Positions 43,176-51,745 of a stretch of 64,000 nucleotides of DNA are shown here, one piece after another (the first letter of the stretch is position 1; the number at the start of each line of letters is the position of its first letter). The notes below the pieces were generated by a model. It searched no databases, was not told where the DNA came from, and saw only the letters and a program-made list of their open reading frames with translations. The stretch comes from Aquabacter sp040755535. Its GTDB lineage: Bacteria > Pseudomonadota > Alphaproteobacteria > Rhizobiales > Xanthobacteraceae. The DNA lies in the NCBI GenBank assembly GCA_040755535.1, contig JBFMAV010000005.1, positions 38,972 to 102,971 of the forward strand. The letters are read 5' to 3'. The translations under genes were made by a program, and so were the position numbers.

Positions 43176-43733
43176 ATGGCCTCCGACATCGAAGCCGGAT
43201 GGCGCGGACGCGCCATCCGAGGGGCGAACGGCATCGACCGCGTCGTCGCATGGCTCTGCGAAGCCGTGGTCATCCTCGTGGGCTCGGTCTTGCTCGCCCT
43301 GCTGGCCGGCAATGTGGGCGCGCGCTACGTGCTCGATTCCGGCGGCTTCCGCTTCGCGCAGGAATTGCCGGAGCGGCTGTTCCCGGTCTTCATCATGGCG
43401 GGCATCGTGCTTGCCGTTCAGAAGGGCGGGCACATGGCGGTGGAGACCGTCCTGTCCAAGCTCAACCGCGACGGCGCGCGGCTGATGCTGGTGGCGGGGC
43501 ACTTCATCGTCATCGCGAGCTATATCCTGCTCTCCAACGATATTCTCGCGCTCGCGGACATGCTCTGGATCGACCGGTCCCCGGTGATGGGGATCCCGTC
43601 GAGCTATGGCTATTACACCCTCGCCATCGGCCTCCTTCTGGTCATCATCGCCACGGCCACCCAGGCCGTCCGCGTCGCCCTGATGGGGCCGGAAGCCATG
43701 CCGACGCCCAGCCCCGAGGAGCAGGTCGCATGA
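43176..43733 (+). CDS. dctQ: TRAP transporter small membrane subunit (DctQ family)
   Basis: A 185-residue protein with four membrane helices (about residues 25-48, 60-78, 100-122 and 140-165). VGARYVLDSGGFRFAQELPERLFPVFIMAG is the family core. It lies 4 bases after dctP and overlaps dctM by 4 bases (ATGA). Confidence 0.9.
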   Translation: MASDIEAGWRGRAIRGANGIDRVVAWLCEAVVILVGSVLLALLAGNVGARYVLDSGGFRFAQELPERLFPVFIMAGIVLAVQKGGHMAVETVLSKLNRDGARLMLVAGHFIVIASYILLSNDILALADMLWIDRSPVMGIPSSYGYYTLAIGLLLVIIATATQAVRVALMGPEAMPTPSPEEQVA

Positions 43734-44989
43734 GCCTCACCCTCATCATCGCCTTCACGATCCTGATGCTTCTGGCGATCCCGGTGGGGCATGCCCTCAT
43801 CGTGTCCGCCGGCGTCGCCCTCCTGGTGCAGGGCCAGATCCCGCTGACCATTATCGGCCAGCAGATGTACCAGCAGACCCAGTCCTTCCCCATGCTGGCC
43901 CTGCCCTTCTTCATGCTGGCCGGCTCGCTGATGCTGGGCGGCCAATTGGGCGGGGAGCTTCTCGCCTTCGCCTCCAAGGCCATGCAGCGCTGGCGCGGCG
44001 GTCCGCTCTCCACCACGGTGGTTGCCTCCGTGGTGTTCGGCGGCGTGTCGGGAAGCGCGGTGGCCAATGCCAGCGCGCTCGGCTCGGTGCTGATCCCCTG
44101 GCAGAAGAAGCAGGGCTATCCGGCCCCGCTCTGCGCCGCCAACAACGCCACCTCGGCCATCATCGACATCCTGATCCCGCCTTCCATTCCGCTGATCCTC
44201 TATTCGCTGGTCTCCAACGTCTCCATCGCGGACCTGTTCACGGCCGGCATCCTGCCCGGCCTGCTGATGGCGGGCGGCTTCATCGTGCTGTGCAATTACA
44301 TCGCCCGCAGGCGGGGCTATGTGTCGGCGGAAACGCCGGTCTCGCGCAGCGAATTGCTTTTGCTCGCCTGGCGCAGCATGCCGGCTTTGCTCATGCCGGT
44401 GCTGATCCTGCTCGGCCTGCGCTTCGGCATCGCGACGCCCACCGAGATCGCCGTTCTGGCGGTGCTCTACTCGCTGGTGCTGAGCCTGGTGCTCTATCGC
44501 GACATGACTTGGGCGCGATTCAAGCTGTCCATGATCGAAGCGGGGGTGGCGACGGGCGTCGTCATGCTGGTCATCATGGGCTCGGCCATTGTCGGCTGGA
44601 TCCTCACCTTCGATCAGGTGCCGCAGATTTTCGCGCAATGGGTGTCGGCCACCATCTCCAATCCCTTCCTGGTCATTCTGGCCATGAATGTCCTGCTGCT
44701 GCTCGTGGGCATGCCCATCGATCTGCCGCCGGCCATCCTGCTGCTGGGGCCGATCTTCGTGCCGCTGGCGGCGTCCATCGGCATGGACCCGGTGCAGCTC
44801 GGCATCATCATGGTGCTCAATCTCGGCATCGGCCTCTATACCCCGCCCATCGGCACCACCTTGTTCATCTCCACGTCCATCGCCCGGACGTCGCTCAGCG
44901 AAGCGACGCGCGAGCTTTGGCCCTTCTTCGGAGTGGCGATGCTGGTGCTGGTGCTGATGAGCTATGTGCCCGCACTCACCATCTACTGA
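43730..44989 (+). CDS. dctM: TRAP transporter large membrane subunit (DctM family)
   Basis: A 419-residue membrane protein with about twelve hydrophobic segments. The family stretches FPMLALPFFMLAGSLML, GGVSGSAVANASALGS and DILIPPSIPLILYS are intact; the elevator-type domain carries the sodium and substrate sites. With dctP and dctQ it imports the substrate driven by sodium. It is the last gene before a strong terminator. Confidence 0.93.
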   Translation: MSLTLIIAFTILMLLAIPVGHALIVSAGVALLVQGQIPLTIIGQQMYQQTQSFPMLALPFFMLAGSLMLGGQLGGELLAFASKAMQRWRGGPLSTTVVASVVFGGVSGSAVANASALGSVLIPWQKKQGYPAPLCAANNATSAIIDILIPPSIPLILYSLVSNVSIADLFTAGILPGLLMAGGFIVLCNYIARRRGYVSAETPVSRSELLLLAWRSMPALLMPVLILLGLRFGIATPTEIAVLAVLYSLVLSLVLYRDMTWARFKLSMIEAGVATGVVMLVIMGSAIVGWILTFDQVPQIFAQWVSATISNPFLVILAMNVLLLLVGMPIDLPPAILLLGPIFVPLAASIGMDPVQLGIIMVLNLGIGLYTPPIGTTLFISTSIARTSLSEATRELWPFFGVAMLVLVLMSYVPALTIY

Positions 44990-45019
44990 GCGCCCGCTCC
45001 CTCCTCCGACGCGCGCAGA

Positions 45020-45050
45020 AGGCGGCCCTCACCGGCCGCCTTTTTTTTTT
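45020..45050 (+). terminator. Strong Rho-independent terminator after the TRAP genes
   Basis: AGGCGGCC, a 6-base loop, GGCCGCCT, then a run of ten T. It ends the SDR-transketolase-TRAP operon, so the following transketolase gene needs its own promoter. Confidence 0.92.
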
Positions 45051-45107
45051 CATCTTTAGGCTGCCGCGCCCGGTTCACGCTCAGCGTGCCGAAGGACGGT
45101 GCAAACA

Positions 45108-45120
45108 TGAACACGATTCA
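45108..45120. promoter_or_regulatory. LysR-type T-N11-A box, second copy
   Basis: TGAACACGATTCA differs by one base from the box at 38253-38265. It lies 83 bases before the start of the full-length transketolase gene and after the terminator. Confidence 0.5.
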
Positions 45121-45202
45121 CCTGTTGCGCCGAACTTTGCGTTACAGGCCGCGGGCGGATTTCGGCACACTCCGCAACCACGGATAAAAATCATCTGGGA
45201 GG

Positions 45203-47215
45203 ATGGACGTGCAGACCCCCGCGCCGGCGCCCGACGTGCCGCTGAAAGACCTCGCTTCCATGGCCCATGCGATCCGCTTCCTCGCGGTGGATGCGATCCT
45301 CGCGGCGGGCGAGGGCCATCAAGGCGTGCCGCTCGGCATGGCGGAAATCGCCACCACGCTCTATGCGCGGCATCTGCGCTTCGACCCCGCCGACCCGCAA
45401 TGGAGCGACCGCGACCGCGTGGTGCTCTCCAACGGGCACGGCTCCATGCTGCTCTATGCGCTGCTGCACCTCACCGGCTATCACCACATGCCCATCGCGG
45501 CGCTGAAGAGCTTTCGTGAACTTGGCTCACCTTGCGCCGGCCATCCCGAATACGAACCTGCCGCCGGCATCGAGGTTACGACCGGCCCGCTCGGGCAAGG
45601 CATCGCCAATGCGCTCGGCATGGCCATCGCGGAAGCCGCGCTCAACGCCCGCTTCGGCGACGATCTCGTGAACCATCGAACCTGGGCCTTCGTGGGCGAT
45701 GGCTGTCTTCAGGAGGGCGTCGGACAGGAGGTGATCCAGCTCGCCGGCCACCTGAAGCTCGGCAAGCTCACCTTCCTGTGGGACGACAATGCCATCACCG
45801 ATGACGGCCCGACCGACCTCTCCATTTCCGAGAATGTCGCGGACCGCTTCCGCGTGGCAGGCTGGCATGTGCAGGAGATTGACGGCCACGACATCCCCGC
45901 CATCGATGCCGCGCTCCAGGCCGCCACGGCCGATCCCCGGCCCTCGCTGATCGCCTGCCGTACCCGCATCGCCTGCGGCATCGCACGGCTGGAGGGGCAG
46001 CGCGGCGGGCATTCCGGCAAGCTCTTTCCGGAAGACCGGGACGCCATGGCCGCTCGCTTCGGCTGGACGGCGGACCCCTTCCACATTCCCCCCGCGCTCC
46101 TCGCCGGATGGCGCGCCACCGCCATGCCCGGTGGCATGGCGCGGGCGGCCTGGCAGGCCCGTCTCGCGCAGCAGAGCGGGCCGGTGAGGGACGCGTTCGC
46201 GCAGGCCCAGACGCGCACCCTCGCGCCGGGCTGGCGGGACGCCATCCATGCCTTCAAGGCGCGCGCCGCAGCCGACGGAAGGGCCGACTTCTCCATCGCC
46301 GCCTCCGGCGCCATCGCCGCAGCCCTTTATGACGTGCTGCCGGAGATGATGACCGCCTGCGCGGATCTGGAGGCGCCGACCAACCACAAGCGGCAGCTCG
46401 CCGCCTTCACCGCCACCGACCGGGCCGGTCGCTACATCCATTGCGGCGTGCGCGAGCACGCCATGGGGGCGCTCGCCAATGGCATGGCGGCCCATGGCGG
46501 CGTGATCCCGCTCGCCGTCACCTATCTGCCCTTCTCCGACTATGAGCGCCCGGCCATGCGCATGGCGGCGCTGATGGGACTGCCGACACTGTTCGTCTTC
46601 AGCCACGATTCCATCGGCATCGGAAAGAATGGCCCCACGCACCAGCCGGTGGAGATCATCGCCTCGCTGCGGGCCATGCCCAACATGCTGGTGCTGCGCC
46701 CCTGCGACGCGGTGGAAGCGGCGGAAGCGTGGGAGATCGCACTTGCCCATGCCAGCGGGCCGAGCAGCCTCGTCTTCGCGCGCCAGAGCCTACCCCAGCT
46801 TCGCAGGGATGGCGGGCCGGAAAACCGCTCGGCGCGCGGCGCCTATGTGCTGGCGGAGGCCGAGGGCGGACCGCGGCGCGTCACGCTGCTCTCCACGGGC
46901 TCGGAAGTACAGATCGCGCTCGCCGCCCGCGACCTGCTCCAGGCCGACGGCATCCCCACGGCGGTGGTCTCCATGCCCTGCTGGAGCCTGTTCGAGGCGC
47001 AGGATCGCGCCTATCGCGATGGCGTGTTGGGCACCGGCTGCGTGCGCGTCGCGGTGGAAGCGGCGGTGAAGTTCGGCTGGGAGCGCTGGATCGGCGAGGA
47101 TGGGGGCTTCGTGGGCATGAGCGGGTTCGGCGCCTCGGGGCCGGCGGACGCGCTCTATCGCCATTTCGGCATCACGGCAGAGGCCGTCGCCGCGCAGGCC
47201 CGCGCGCGGCTGTGA
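45203..47215 (+). CDS. Full-length transketolase with an altered substrate site
   Basis: A 670-residue transketolase with all three domains. GDGCLQEGVGQEVIQLAG and DDNAITDDG bind thiamine diphosphate; IHCGVREHAMGALANGMAAH has the catalytic Glu; SHDSIGIGKNGPTHQPVE and ARQSL follow. Aligned with E. coli TktA, the phosphate-binding Arg358 falls on Ile (near residue 365), Ser385 is also replaced, and Asp469 reads Asn (near 476); His461 and Arg520 equivalents remain. Loss of phosphate contacts suggests unphosphorylated or unusual substrates. GGAGG precedes the ATG. Confidence 0.9.
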   Translation: MDVQTPAPAPDVPLKDLASMAHAIRFLAVDAILAAGEGHQGVPLGMAEIATTLYARHLRFDPADPQWSDRDRVVLSNGHGSMLLYALLHLTGYHHMPIAALKSFRELGSPCAGHPEYEPAAGIEVTTGPLGQGIANALGMAIAEAALNARFGDDLVNHRTWAFVGDGCLQEGVGQEVIQLAGHLKLGKLTFLWDDNAITDDGPTDLSISENVADRFRVAGWHVQEIDGHDIPAIDAALQAATADPRPSLIACRTRIACGIARLEGQRGGHSGKLFPEDRDAMAARFGWTADPFHIPPALLAGWRATAMPGGMARAAWQARLAQQSGPVRDAFAQAQTRTLAPGWRDAIHAFKARAAADGRADFSIAASGAIAAALYDVLPEMMTACADLEAPTNHKRQLAAFTATDRAGRYIHCGVREHAMGALANGMAAHGGVIPLAVTYLPFSDYERPAMRMAALMGLPTLFVFSHDSIGIGKNGPTHQPVEIIASLRAMPNMLVLRPCDAVEAAEAWEIALAHASGPSSLVFARQSLPQLRRDGGPENRSARGAYVLAEAEGGPRRVTLLSTGSEVQIALAARDLLQADGIPTAVVSMPCWSLFEAQDRAYRDGVLGTGCVRVAVEAAVKFGWERWIGEDGGFVGMSGFGASGPADALYRHFGITAEAVAAQARARL

Positions 47216-47226
47216 GGGAGAAGGCC

Positions 47227-48198
47227 ATGCACATCGCCAGGCACAAGATCGTATTTCTGGATCGCGCCACGGTGGCGCCAGACGTCACCGTCCGCCGCCC
47301 CGCCTTTCCCCATGACTGGGTGGAGCATGCGCGCTCCCGTCCCGACGAGGTGGTGGCACGCGCGGGCGATGCCACCATCCTCATCACCAATAAGGTGGAC
47401 GTTCGCGCCGAGACCCTCGCCCAGCTGCCCCACCTCAAGCTCATCGCCGTTGCCGCCACCGGCACGGACTGCGTGGACAAGGGCGTGGCGGCCGCCCGCG
47501 GCATCCCCACCGTCAATATTCGCGGCTATGCCAAGGCCACCGTGCCCGAGCACACCTTCGCGCTGCTCCTCGCCCTGAGCCGCTCCCTCGTGCCCTATCG
47601 CGAGCAAGTGCTGGCAGGCGCATGGCAGGCGGCGGGGCAATTCTGCTTTTTCGGCAATCCCATTACCGATCTTTCGGGCAAGCGCATCGGCATCATCGGC
47701 GCCGGCGTTCTCGGCCGGCAGGTCGGCGACATCGCCCGCGCCTTCGGGATGGAGGTGGTGTTCTTCGATCCCGCCGCCGCGCCGGACGGGGCTGCGCATG
47801 TCAGCCTTGGCGATCTGGTGGAGACCTCCGACGTCATCACTTTGCACTGCCCACTCACCCCCGAGACGCGCGGCATGATTGATGCCGCCGCGTTCAGGCG
47901 CATGAAGAAGCGGCCCATCCTCATCAATACCGCGCGCGGCGGGCTGATCGTGGAGGAGGACCTGGAGGCGGCGCTGGATGCGGGACAGGTTTCGGCCGCA
48001 GGGCTCGACGTGACGCTGCCTGAGCCTCCGGCCCCCGACAGCGCGTTCATGCGCCTCGCCCGGCGGGCGAACGTCCTCTGCACGCCCCATGTGGCCTGGG
48101 CCTCCACCGAGGCGCAGCAGGCGCTGGTGGACCAGCTCATGGACAATATCGAAAGCTTCGTCGCTGGGCGCCCTGTCAATGTGGTGGCGCCGGATTAG
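47227..48198 (+). CDS. D-2-hydroxyacid dehydrogenase (hydroxypyruvate/glyoxylate reductase-like)
   Basis: A 323-residue NAD(P)-dependent enzyme. The Rossmann loop is GKRIGIIGAGVLGRQVGDIA, catalytic Arg in INTARGGLIVEEDLE, Glu in LDVTLPEPPAPDS, and His in TPHVAWAS. Relatives reduce hydroxypyruvate or glyoxylate, or oxidise D-glycerate. It is 11 bases after the transketolase gene; hydroxypyruvate is a known transketolase donor, so a link between the two enzymes is possible. Confidence 0.9.
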   Translation: MHIARHKIVFLDRATVAPDVTVRRPAFPHDWVEHARSRPDEVVARAGDATILITNKVDVRAETLAQLPHLKLIAVAATGTDCVDKGVAAARGIPTVNIRGYAKATVPEHTFALLLALSRSLVPYREQVLAGAWQAAGQFCFFGNPITDLSGKRIGIIGAGVLGRQVGDIARAFGMEVVFFDPAAAPDGAAHVSLGDLVETSDVITLHCPLTPETRGMIDAAAFRRMKKRPILINTARGGLIVEEDLEAALDAGQVSAAGLDVTLPEPPAPDSAFMRLARRANVLCTPHVAWASTEAQQALVDQLMDNIESFVAGRPVNVVAPD

Positions 48199-48566
48199 GA
48201 GGAGGGCGCAGCCGCGCGGCCCACGGCGCGCCTCGCGCGCGGGGCCGGCACAATGGCCGTCATTCGCCGCTTTATGGCCGAAGGCCCCTTGGACGAAGCC
48301 ACGAGATTGGGCTCAGGCCGTCGCCGATTCACGTGACCCGCTCTGAGCGTCTCCCGAGGCCCTGAAAGCCCGATTCCGGAATCACAAACTTTCAGCCACA
48401 AGCTGCAAACAATCGCAGCTTGACCGCCTCAATGATGCGCCTGCGCGGCCGTGTCGAACCCAGGAAAACTCTACGCCACAACTGTTATGACGGCGTTTCT
48501 GTCGCGGCGCCAAATGCCTTGGCGCAGACGAGCTATTGAAAGCATTTATTTTTCAACAGTTTATCA
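48199..48566. other. Intergenic region, no gene seen
   Basis: The first half is very GC-rich with short inverted repeats that could end transcription; the second half becomes AT-rich towards tRNA-Val, ending in a T-rich stretch. No frame has a good ribosome site or protein-like composition. Confidence 0.45.
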
Positions 48567-48642
48567 TGGTGGGCGGTGACGGGCTCGAACCGCCGACCCT
48601 CTCGGTGTAAACGAGATGCTCTACCAACTGAGCTAACCGCCC
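48567..48642 (-). tRNA. tRNA-Val (TAC)
   Basis: Minus strand: acceptor GGGCGGT, D-arm GCTCAGTTGGTAGAGC, anticodon arm TCTCG-TTTACAC-CGAGA with TAC at 34-36, T-arm GGCGGTTCGAGCCCGTC, discriminator A and encoded CCA. A decayed integrase gene runs up to its 5' end. Confidence 0.96.
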
Positions 48643-48644
48643 AA

Positions 48645-48843
48645 CCTGTTCAGGCTGCTTGCTTTCCGGTTCTCGCCTTTTCCCCACTTGCGCGAAATTG
48701 GCGCGAACCACCTTTTGCAACGCCTCACGACTGGCAGCCATATAGGCCGGGTCGGCGTGGGCGTAAACCTCACACGTGCTTCCATACGCTGCGATTGGCG
48801 ATGCTGGTAACCAGGGAGCGGGATATCCCATACTCTGATGCAA
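48645..48843 (-). pseudogene. C-terminal remnant of a tyrosine-recombinase integrase
   Basis: Read on the minus strand, the frame contains GSTCEVYAHADPAYMAASRE and then ALQKVVRANFAQVGKRREP. That resembles the C-terminus of phage-type integrases, where the catalytic Tyr is followed by xHxxPxYMxxAxxAL. The rest of the gene is absent and the frame runs on towards tRNA-Val, as integrase genes at tRNA sites often do. I infer a relic of an integrated element. Confidence 0.5.
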
Positions 48844-49030
48844 GCGCTTGGTGTGTGGCCCCAGCTGACTGCGCGCTGCGGATATCGAGGACCTGTGACG
48901 TTGCGCCCGGTATCTGTGCAGCTTCCTACCCCACGGTTTGCGTTATGGACATTCCGAATATGATGGACAGGCAGCTCGCAATCACAAGCCAGCGTCGCAT
49001 TTAGCTCTCCCCATCACGTTCGCGGTAGCA

Positions 49031-49558
49031 TTAGAAAGCGCGACCACTGCAAAACTTCGCCTTGAAATACGCAATCGCCTTGTCAAGCTTAGGGCGGTCA
49101 CTCGTGTAAATCTGGTATATTTGCGTATAAATATCCTTATCCGGAACTCCGTTCTTCACCTCTCGAAATACATTATCAACATTAACAGCTGTTATTTTTC
49201 CACCCTGGGTATAGCTTAAATCATCCCATTTAAAATCCGTTAAATCAATCACATAATCCGTTGTATAATTTTTTCCAGCATCCTCTCCCGCTTCATGAAC
49301 AAGGTATTTGCATGGGGCGTTCATTTTTATCACGACCTTCGACGGCTTTGCATCCGGACGCGTTATATTCATTTGAAGAATCTCGGAACCATTTACACCC
49401 CTGTCTTTCTGGCTGAAATCGCCTTTAACCTGCCCAGGTTGATTAAAGACAGAAGGGTCTAACCCCATAAATACGAATGCGAACGTTTCTGAAGCGCTCT
49501 GCGCCAGAGCTGGAAGCGGCGATATGATCAATGCACACGCGATGAAAAACAATCTCAT
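49031..49558 (-). CDS. Secreted hypothetical protein of low GC content
   Basis: A 175-residue protein with a signal peptide (MRLFFIACALIISPLPALAQ). The mature part has two Cys (APCKYLVHEAGEDAG and AKFCSGRAF) that could form a disulfide, and many Lys, Asn, Tyr and Asp. The GC content is far below that of neighbouring genes, which suggests acquisition. GGGGG lies a few bases before the ATG at 49558. It sits between integrase and other decayed remnants. I do not recognise the family. Confidence 0.65.
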   Translation of the reverse strand: MRLFFIACALIISPLPALAQSASETFAFVFMGLDPSVFNQPGQVKGDFSQKDRGVNGSEILQMNITRPDAKPSKVVIKMNAPCKYLVHEAGEDAGKNYTTDYVIDLTDFKWDDLSYTQGGKITAVNVDNVFREVKNGVPDKDIYTQIYQIYTSDRPKLDKAIAYFKAKFCSGRAF

Positions 49559-49634
49559 TGCATCCCCCTGAAAGCCATCGTGCCTGCATACCCGCCGACG
49601 TATGGTCAAGACTACGCTCGATTTATGACAGCGC

Positions 49635-49830
49635 TTAAGTTCTGCCCTCCATCTTCCTTCTGCCCATCAAAAACCAGGCACCGACCAAGGTGGCGTCCAC
49701 CTCGTCATGGCTGACCTCCGGCGCTCGCCGCCACGCCTGTACCACTCGGCGATCCCAGCCTTCACGTCTTCCCGCTTCCGCCCGGCGATGCCCATGGCTT
49801 TGCGCAGAGTCTGGGCTTGAACCTAGAAAT
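49635..49830 (-). pseudogene. Frameshifted coding remnant in the island
   Basis: On the minus strand one frame reads TLRKAMGIAGRKREDVKAGI, then AEWYRRG, and a second frame continues APEVSHDEVDATLVGAWFLM before a stop. The two parts look like one broken gene with a shift near 49720. The HDEVDA-AW ending recalls RNase-H-fold nucleases such as DUF429 or RuvC-like proteins, but that is a weak resemblance. Confidence 0.35.
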
Positions 49831-50053
49831 ACCGCACCTGCCGGTCATGGCAGCAGATCCGCAAGGCAGAGATCAGCTGATGGTGGGAGGCCGTGGCGTC
49901 GTAAGAGGCCGCGAATGGCATCTCGAAGACCACTGCATCGATTTGCCCCCATTGGGAGATGAGGAAGTCGATAAAGTCACGAAAAGCGATTGGGCGGACG
50001 TGTGGCTCGTCTTTGAAGCGCCTTTGTTAGGTAGAGCAGCTTCCCTGCATAGT

Positions 50054-50251
50054 TCAGGATGGCAACGCCGTATGCATGCCGAGAACAGGCGCCATGACTG
50101 ACTGAGGCCGAATCGCCTCCAGGAGTTTGCCGGGAGTTTTGCGCTTGTTCTTATTCTTCTCCGCTATCGCCTCCTCAAGAGTCTATGGCGAATCAATACC
50201 GAGGCGCAGGGCCGCTTCCATAATGCGCTCGGTAATCTGACAACGACTCAA
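50054..50251 (-). pseudogene. Coding remnant with an in-frame stop
   Basis: The minus strand encodes RITERIMEAALRLGIDSP, a TAG stop, then TLEEAIAEKNKNKRKTPGKL and LEAIRPQSVMAPVLGMHT in the same frame. The continuing protein-like composition across the stop marks a decayed gene. Family unknown. Confidence 0.35.
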
Positions 50252-50366
50252 GCGTTGCCGAAGAATGCGGCTTTTAGGCCGCCGGCGGGCAAAGCGCCTG
50301 TGCTCCGCATATAGGCCAGGGCGGGCGGCGCGTAAACCGGGCCGCCGCAGTCTCGCGCCTCAATGC

Positions 50367-51389
50367 TCACGCCTCCAGGTGGCGCAGCACGCTCAGGCGC
50401 AGGCTGGCCAGGTCGCGGGCGAACAGCCGAATCCCCTCGGCGAGCTTTTCCGTCGCCATGGCGTCCTCGTTCATAATCCAGCGGAACAGGGTCTCGGTCA
50501 TGGGGCGGGTGACATCGAACTGCGTTGCCTCTTCGCCAACGAGACCCAGGGCAACGAGGTCGTCGGACCGCACCAGGTCCGTCTCCGGCACGGTGTCAGG
50601 CGACAGCACGCGGGTGAGCGCGGCTTCATCACGGGCCAACTCATCCAGCAGCGTGGGCGCGATGGTGAGACGGTCGCAGCCTGCCAGGGCCTCGATCTCG
50701 CCGGTGTTGCGGAACGAGGCCGCCATGACCACCGTCGCCACCCCGCGATGCTTGTAATAGGCGTAGATGTCCCGCACCGAGCGCACGCCGGGATCCTCCG
50801 CCGCCGTGAAGTCCCGGCCGCTGGCCTTCTTGTGCCAGTCCAGGATGCGCCCGACGAACGGCGAGATGAGGAACGCCTTGGCATCCGCGCAGGCGACCGC
50901 CTGTGCCCGGTTGAACAGCAGCGTCATGTTGCAGTCGATGCCCTCCGCCTGGAGGATTTCCGCCGCGCGGATGCCCTCCCAGGTGGAGGCGAGCTTGATG
51001 AGAATGCGATCGCGGGGCACGCCACGCGCGGCATAGGCCGCGGTGATCTCCCGCGCCTTGGCGACCGAGGCGGCCGTGTCAAACGACAGGGCGGCATCCA
51101 CCTCCGTGGACACGCGCCCGGGTACGAGGCGGGATAACTCGAAGCCGACCGAAATAGCGAGCCGGTCCGCGACTGCGGCTGCGACCTTGAACCGGTCGCC
51201 GGACTGGCTGCGGCCCCAGGCCACCGCCTCCGCCATGGCGGGCGCAAAGGCGGGGGTGTCGAGCGCTTTCAGGACAAGGGTTGGATTGGTGGTGCAATCC
51301 ACCGGCTTGAACCGCGCCACGGCGTCCATGTCGCCCGTATCGGCGACCACAACCGTCATCGACCGCAACTGTTCGAGTTTCGACGTCAC
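50367..51389 (-). CDS. tal: Transaldolase
   Basis: A 340-residue class I transaldolase that moves a dihydroxyacetone unit between sugar phosphates. The start is GTG 51389 after AGAGGAAG. Seen are DCTTNPTLVLKAL, RVSTEVDAALSFD, the Schiff-base lysine in RILIKLASTWEGI, and CNMTLLFNRAQAVACADA with SPFVGRILDW. It is the TalB type. It faces the transketolase/dehydrogenase unit across the decayed island and may have been its neighbour before the insertion. Confidence 0.95.
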   Translation of the reverse strand: MTSKLEQLRSMTVVVADTGDMDAVARFKPVDCTTNPTLVLKALDTPAFAPAMAEAVAWGRSQSGDRFKVAAAVADRLAISVGFELSRLVPGRVSTEVDAALSFDTAASVAKAREITAAYAARGVPRDRILIKLASTWEGIRAAEILQAEGIDCNMTLLFNRAQAVACADAKAFLISPFVGRILDWHKKASGRDFTAAEDPGVRSVRDIYAYYKHRGVATVVMAASFRNTGEIEALAGCDRLTIAPTLLDELARDEAALTRVLSPDTVPETDLVRSDDLVALGLVGEEATQFDVTRPMTETLFRWIMNEDAMATEKLAEGIRLFARDLASLRLSVLRHLEA

Positions 51390-51745
51390 AGGATCGCTTC
51401 CTCTGCTTCGAGACGCGCGCGCCTCGCGCGGCGCTTCGCGGAAGGAGGCATAGCAGATGGGCGGGACGAAAGCGCGGCAGCCGCGCAGCGGAACGATGCC
51501 GCAGACACGCGAAAAAGCCGATCCGGATAGAGCGGACGGCGCTTTGGCTTTGGGAAAGGTGCGGGGACGGAGCGGCTAAATGGGCCGAATGTCGGGAGAG
51601 CCACGCCGTGCATGGGCGGCGAGCCGCAAGGGGCTGGCGCCTCGATTCTGCCGGCCGGAGCGGGCACGGGCCAAAGTGGCCCGGCCTCGCCGAAACCCAG
51701 GGGCGCCCGCGGCCGAAACCGGCCGGGCGCCGCACGGGGGATGCG
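51390..51745. other. Intergenic region with a GC-rich hairpin
   Basis: No credible gene. At 51702-51732 the repeat GGCGCCC...GGCCG / CGGCC...GGGCGCC can form a long hairpin just after the HU stop codon, a likely transcription end for HU although its T-run is weak. Confidence 0.45.

Noticed and set aside
49817..50101. Plus-strand frame of 94 codons in the island
   Set aside because: Opposite-strand remnants in this stretch are more protein-like; no ribosome site or recognisable motif.
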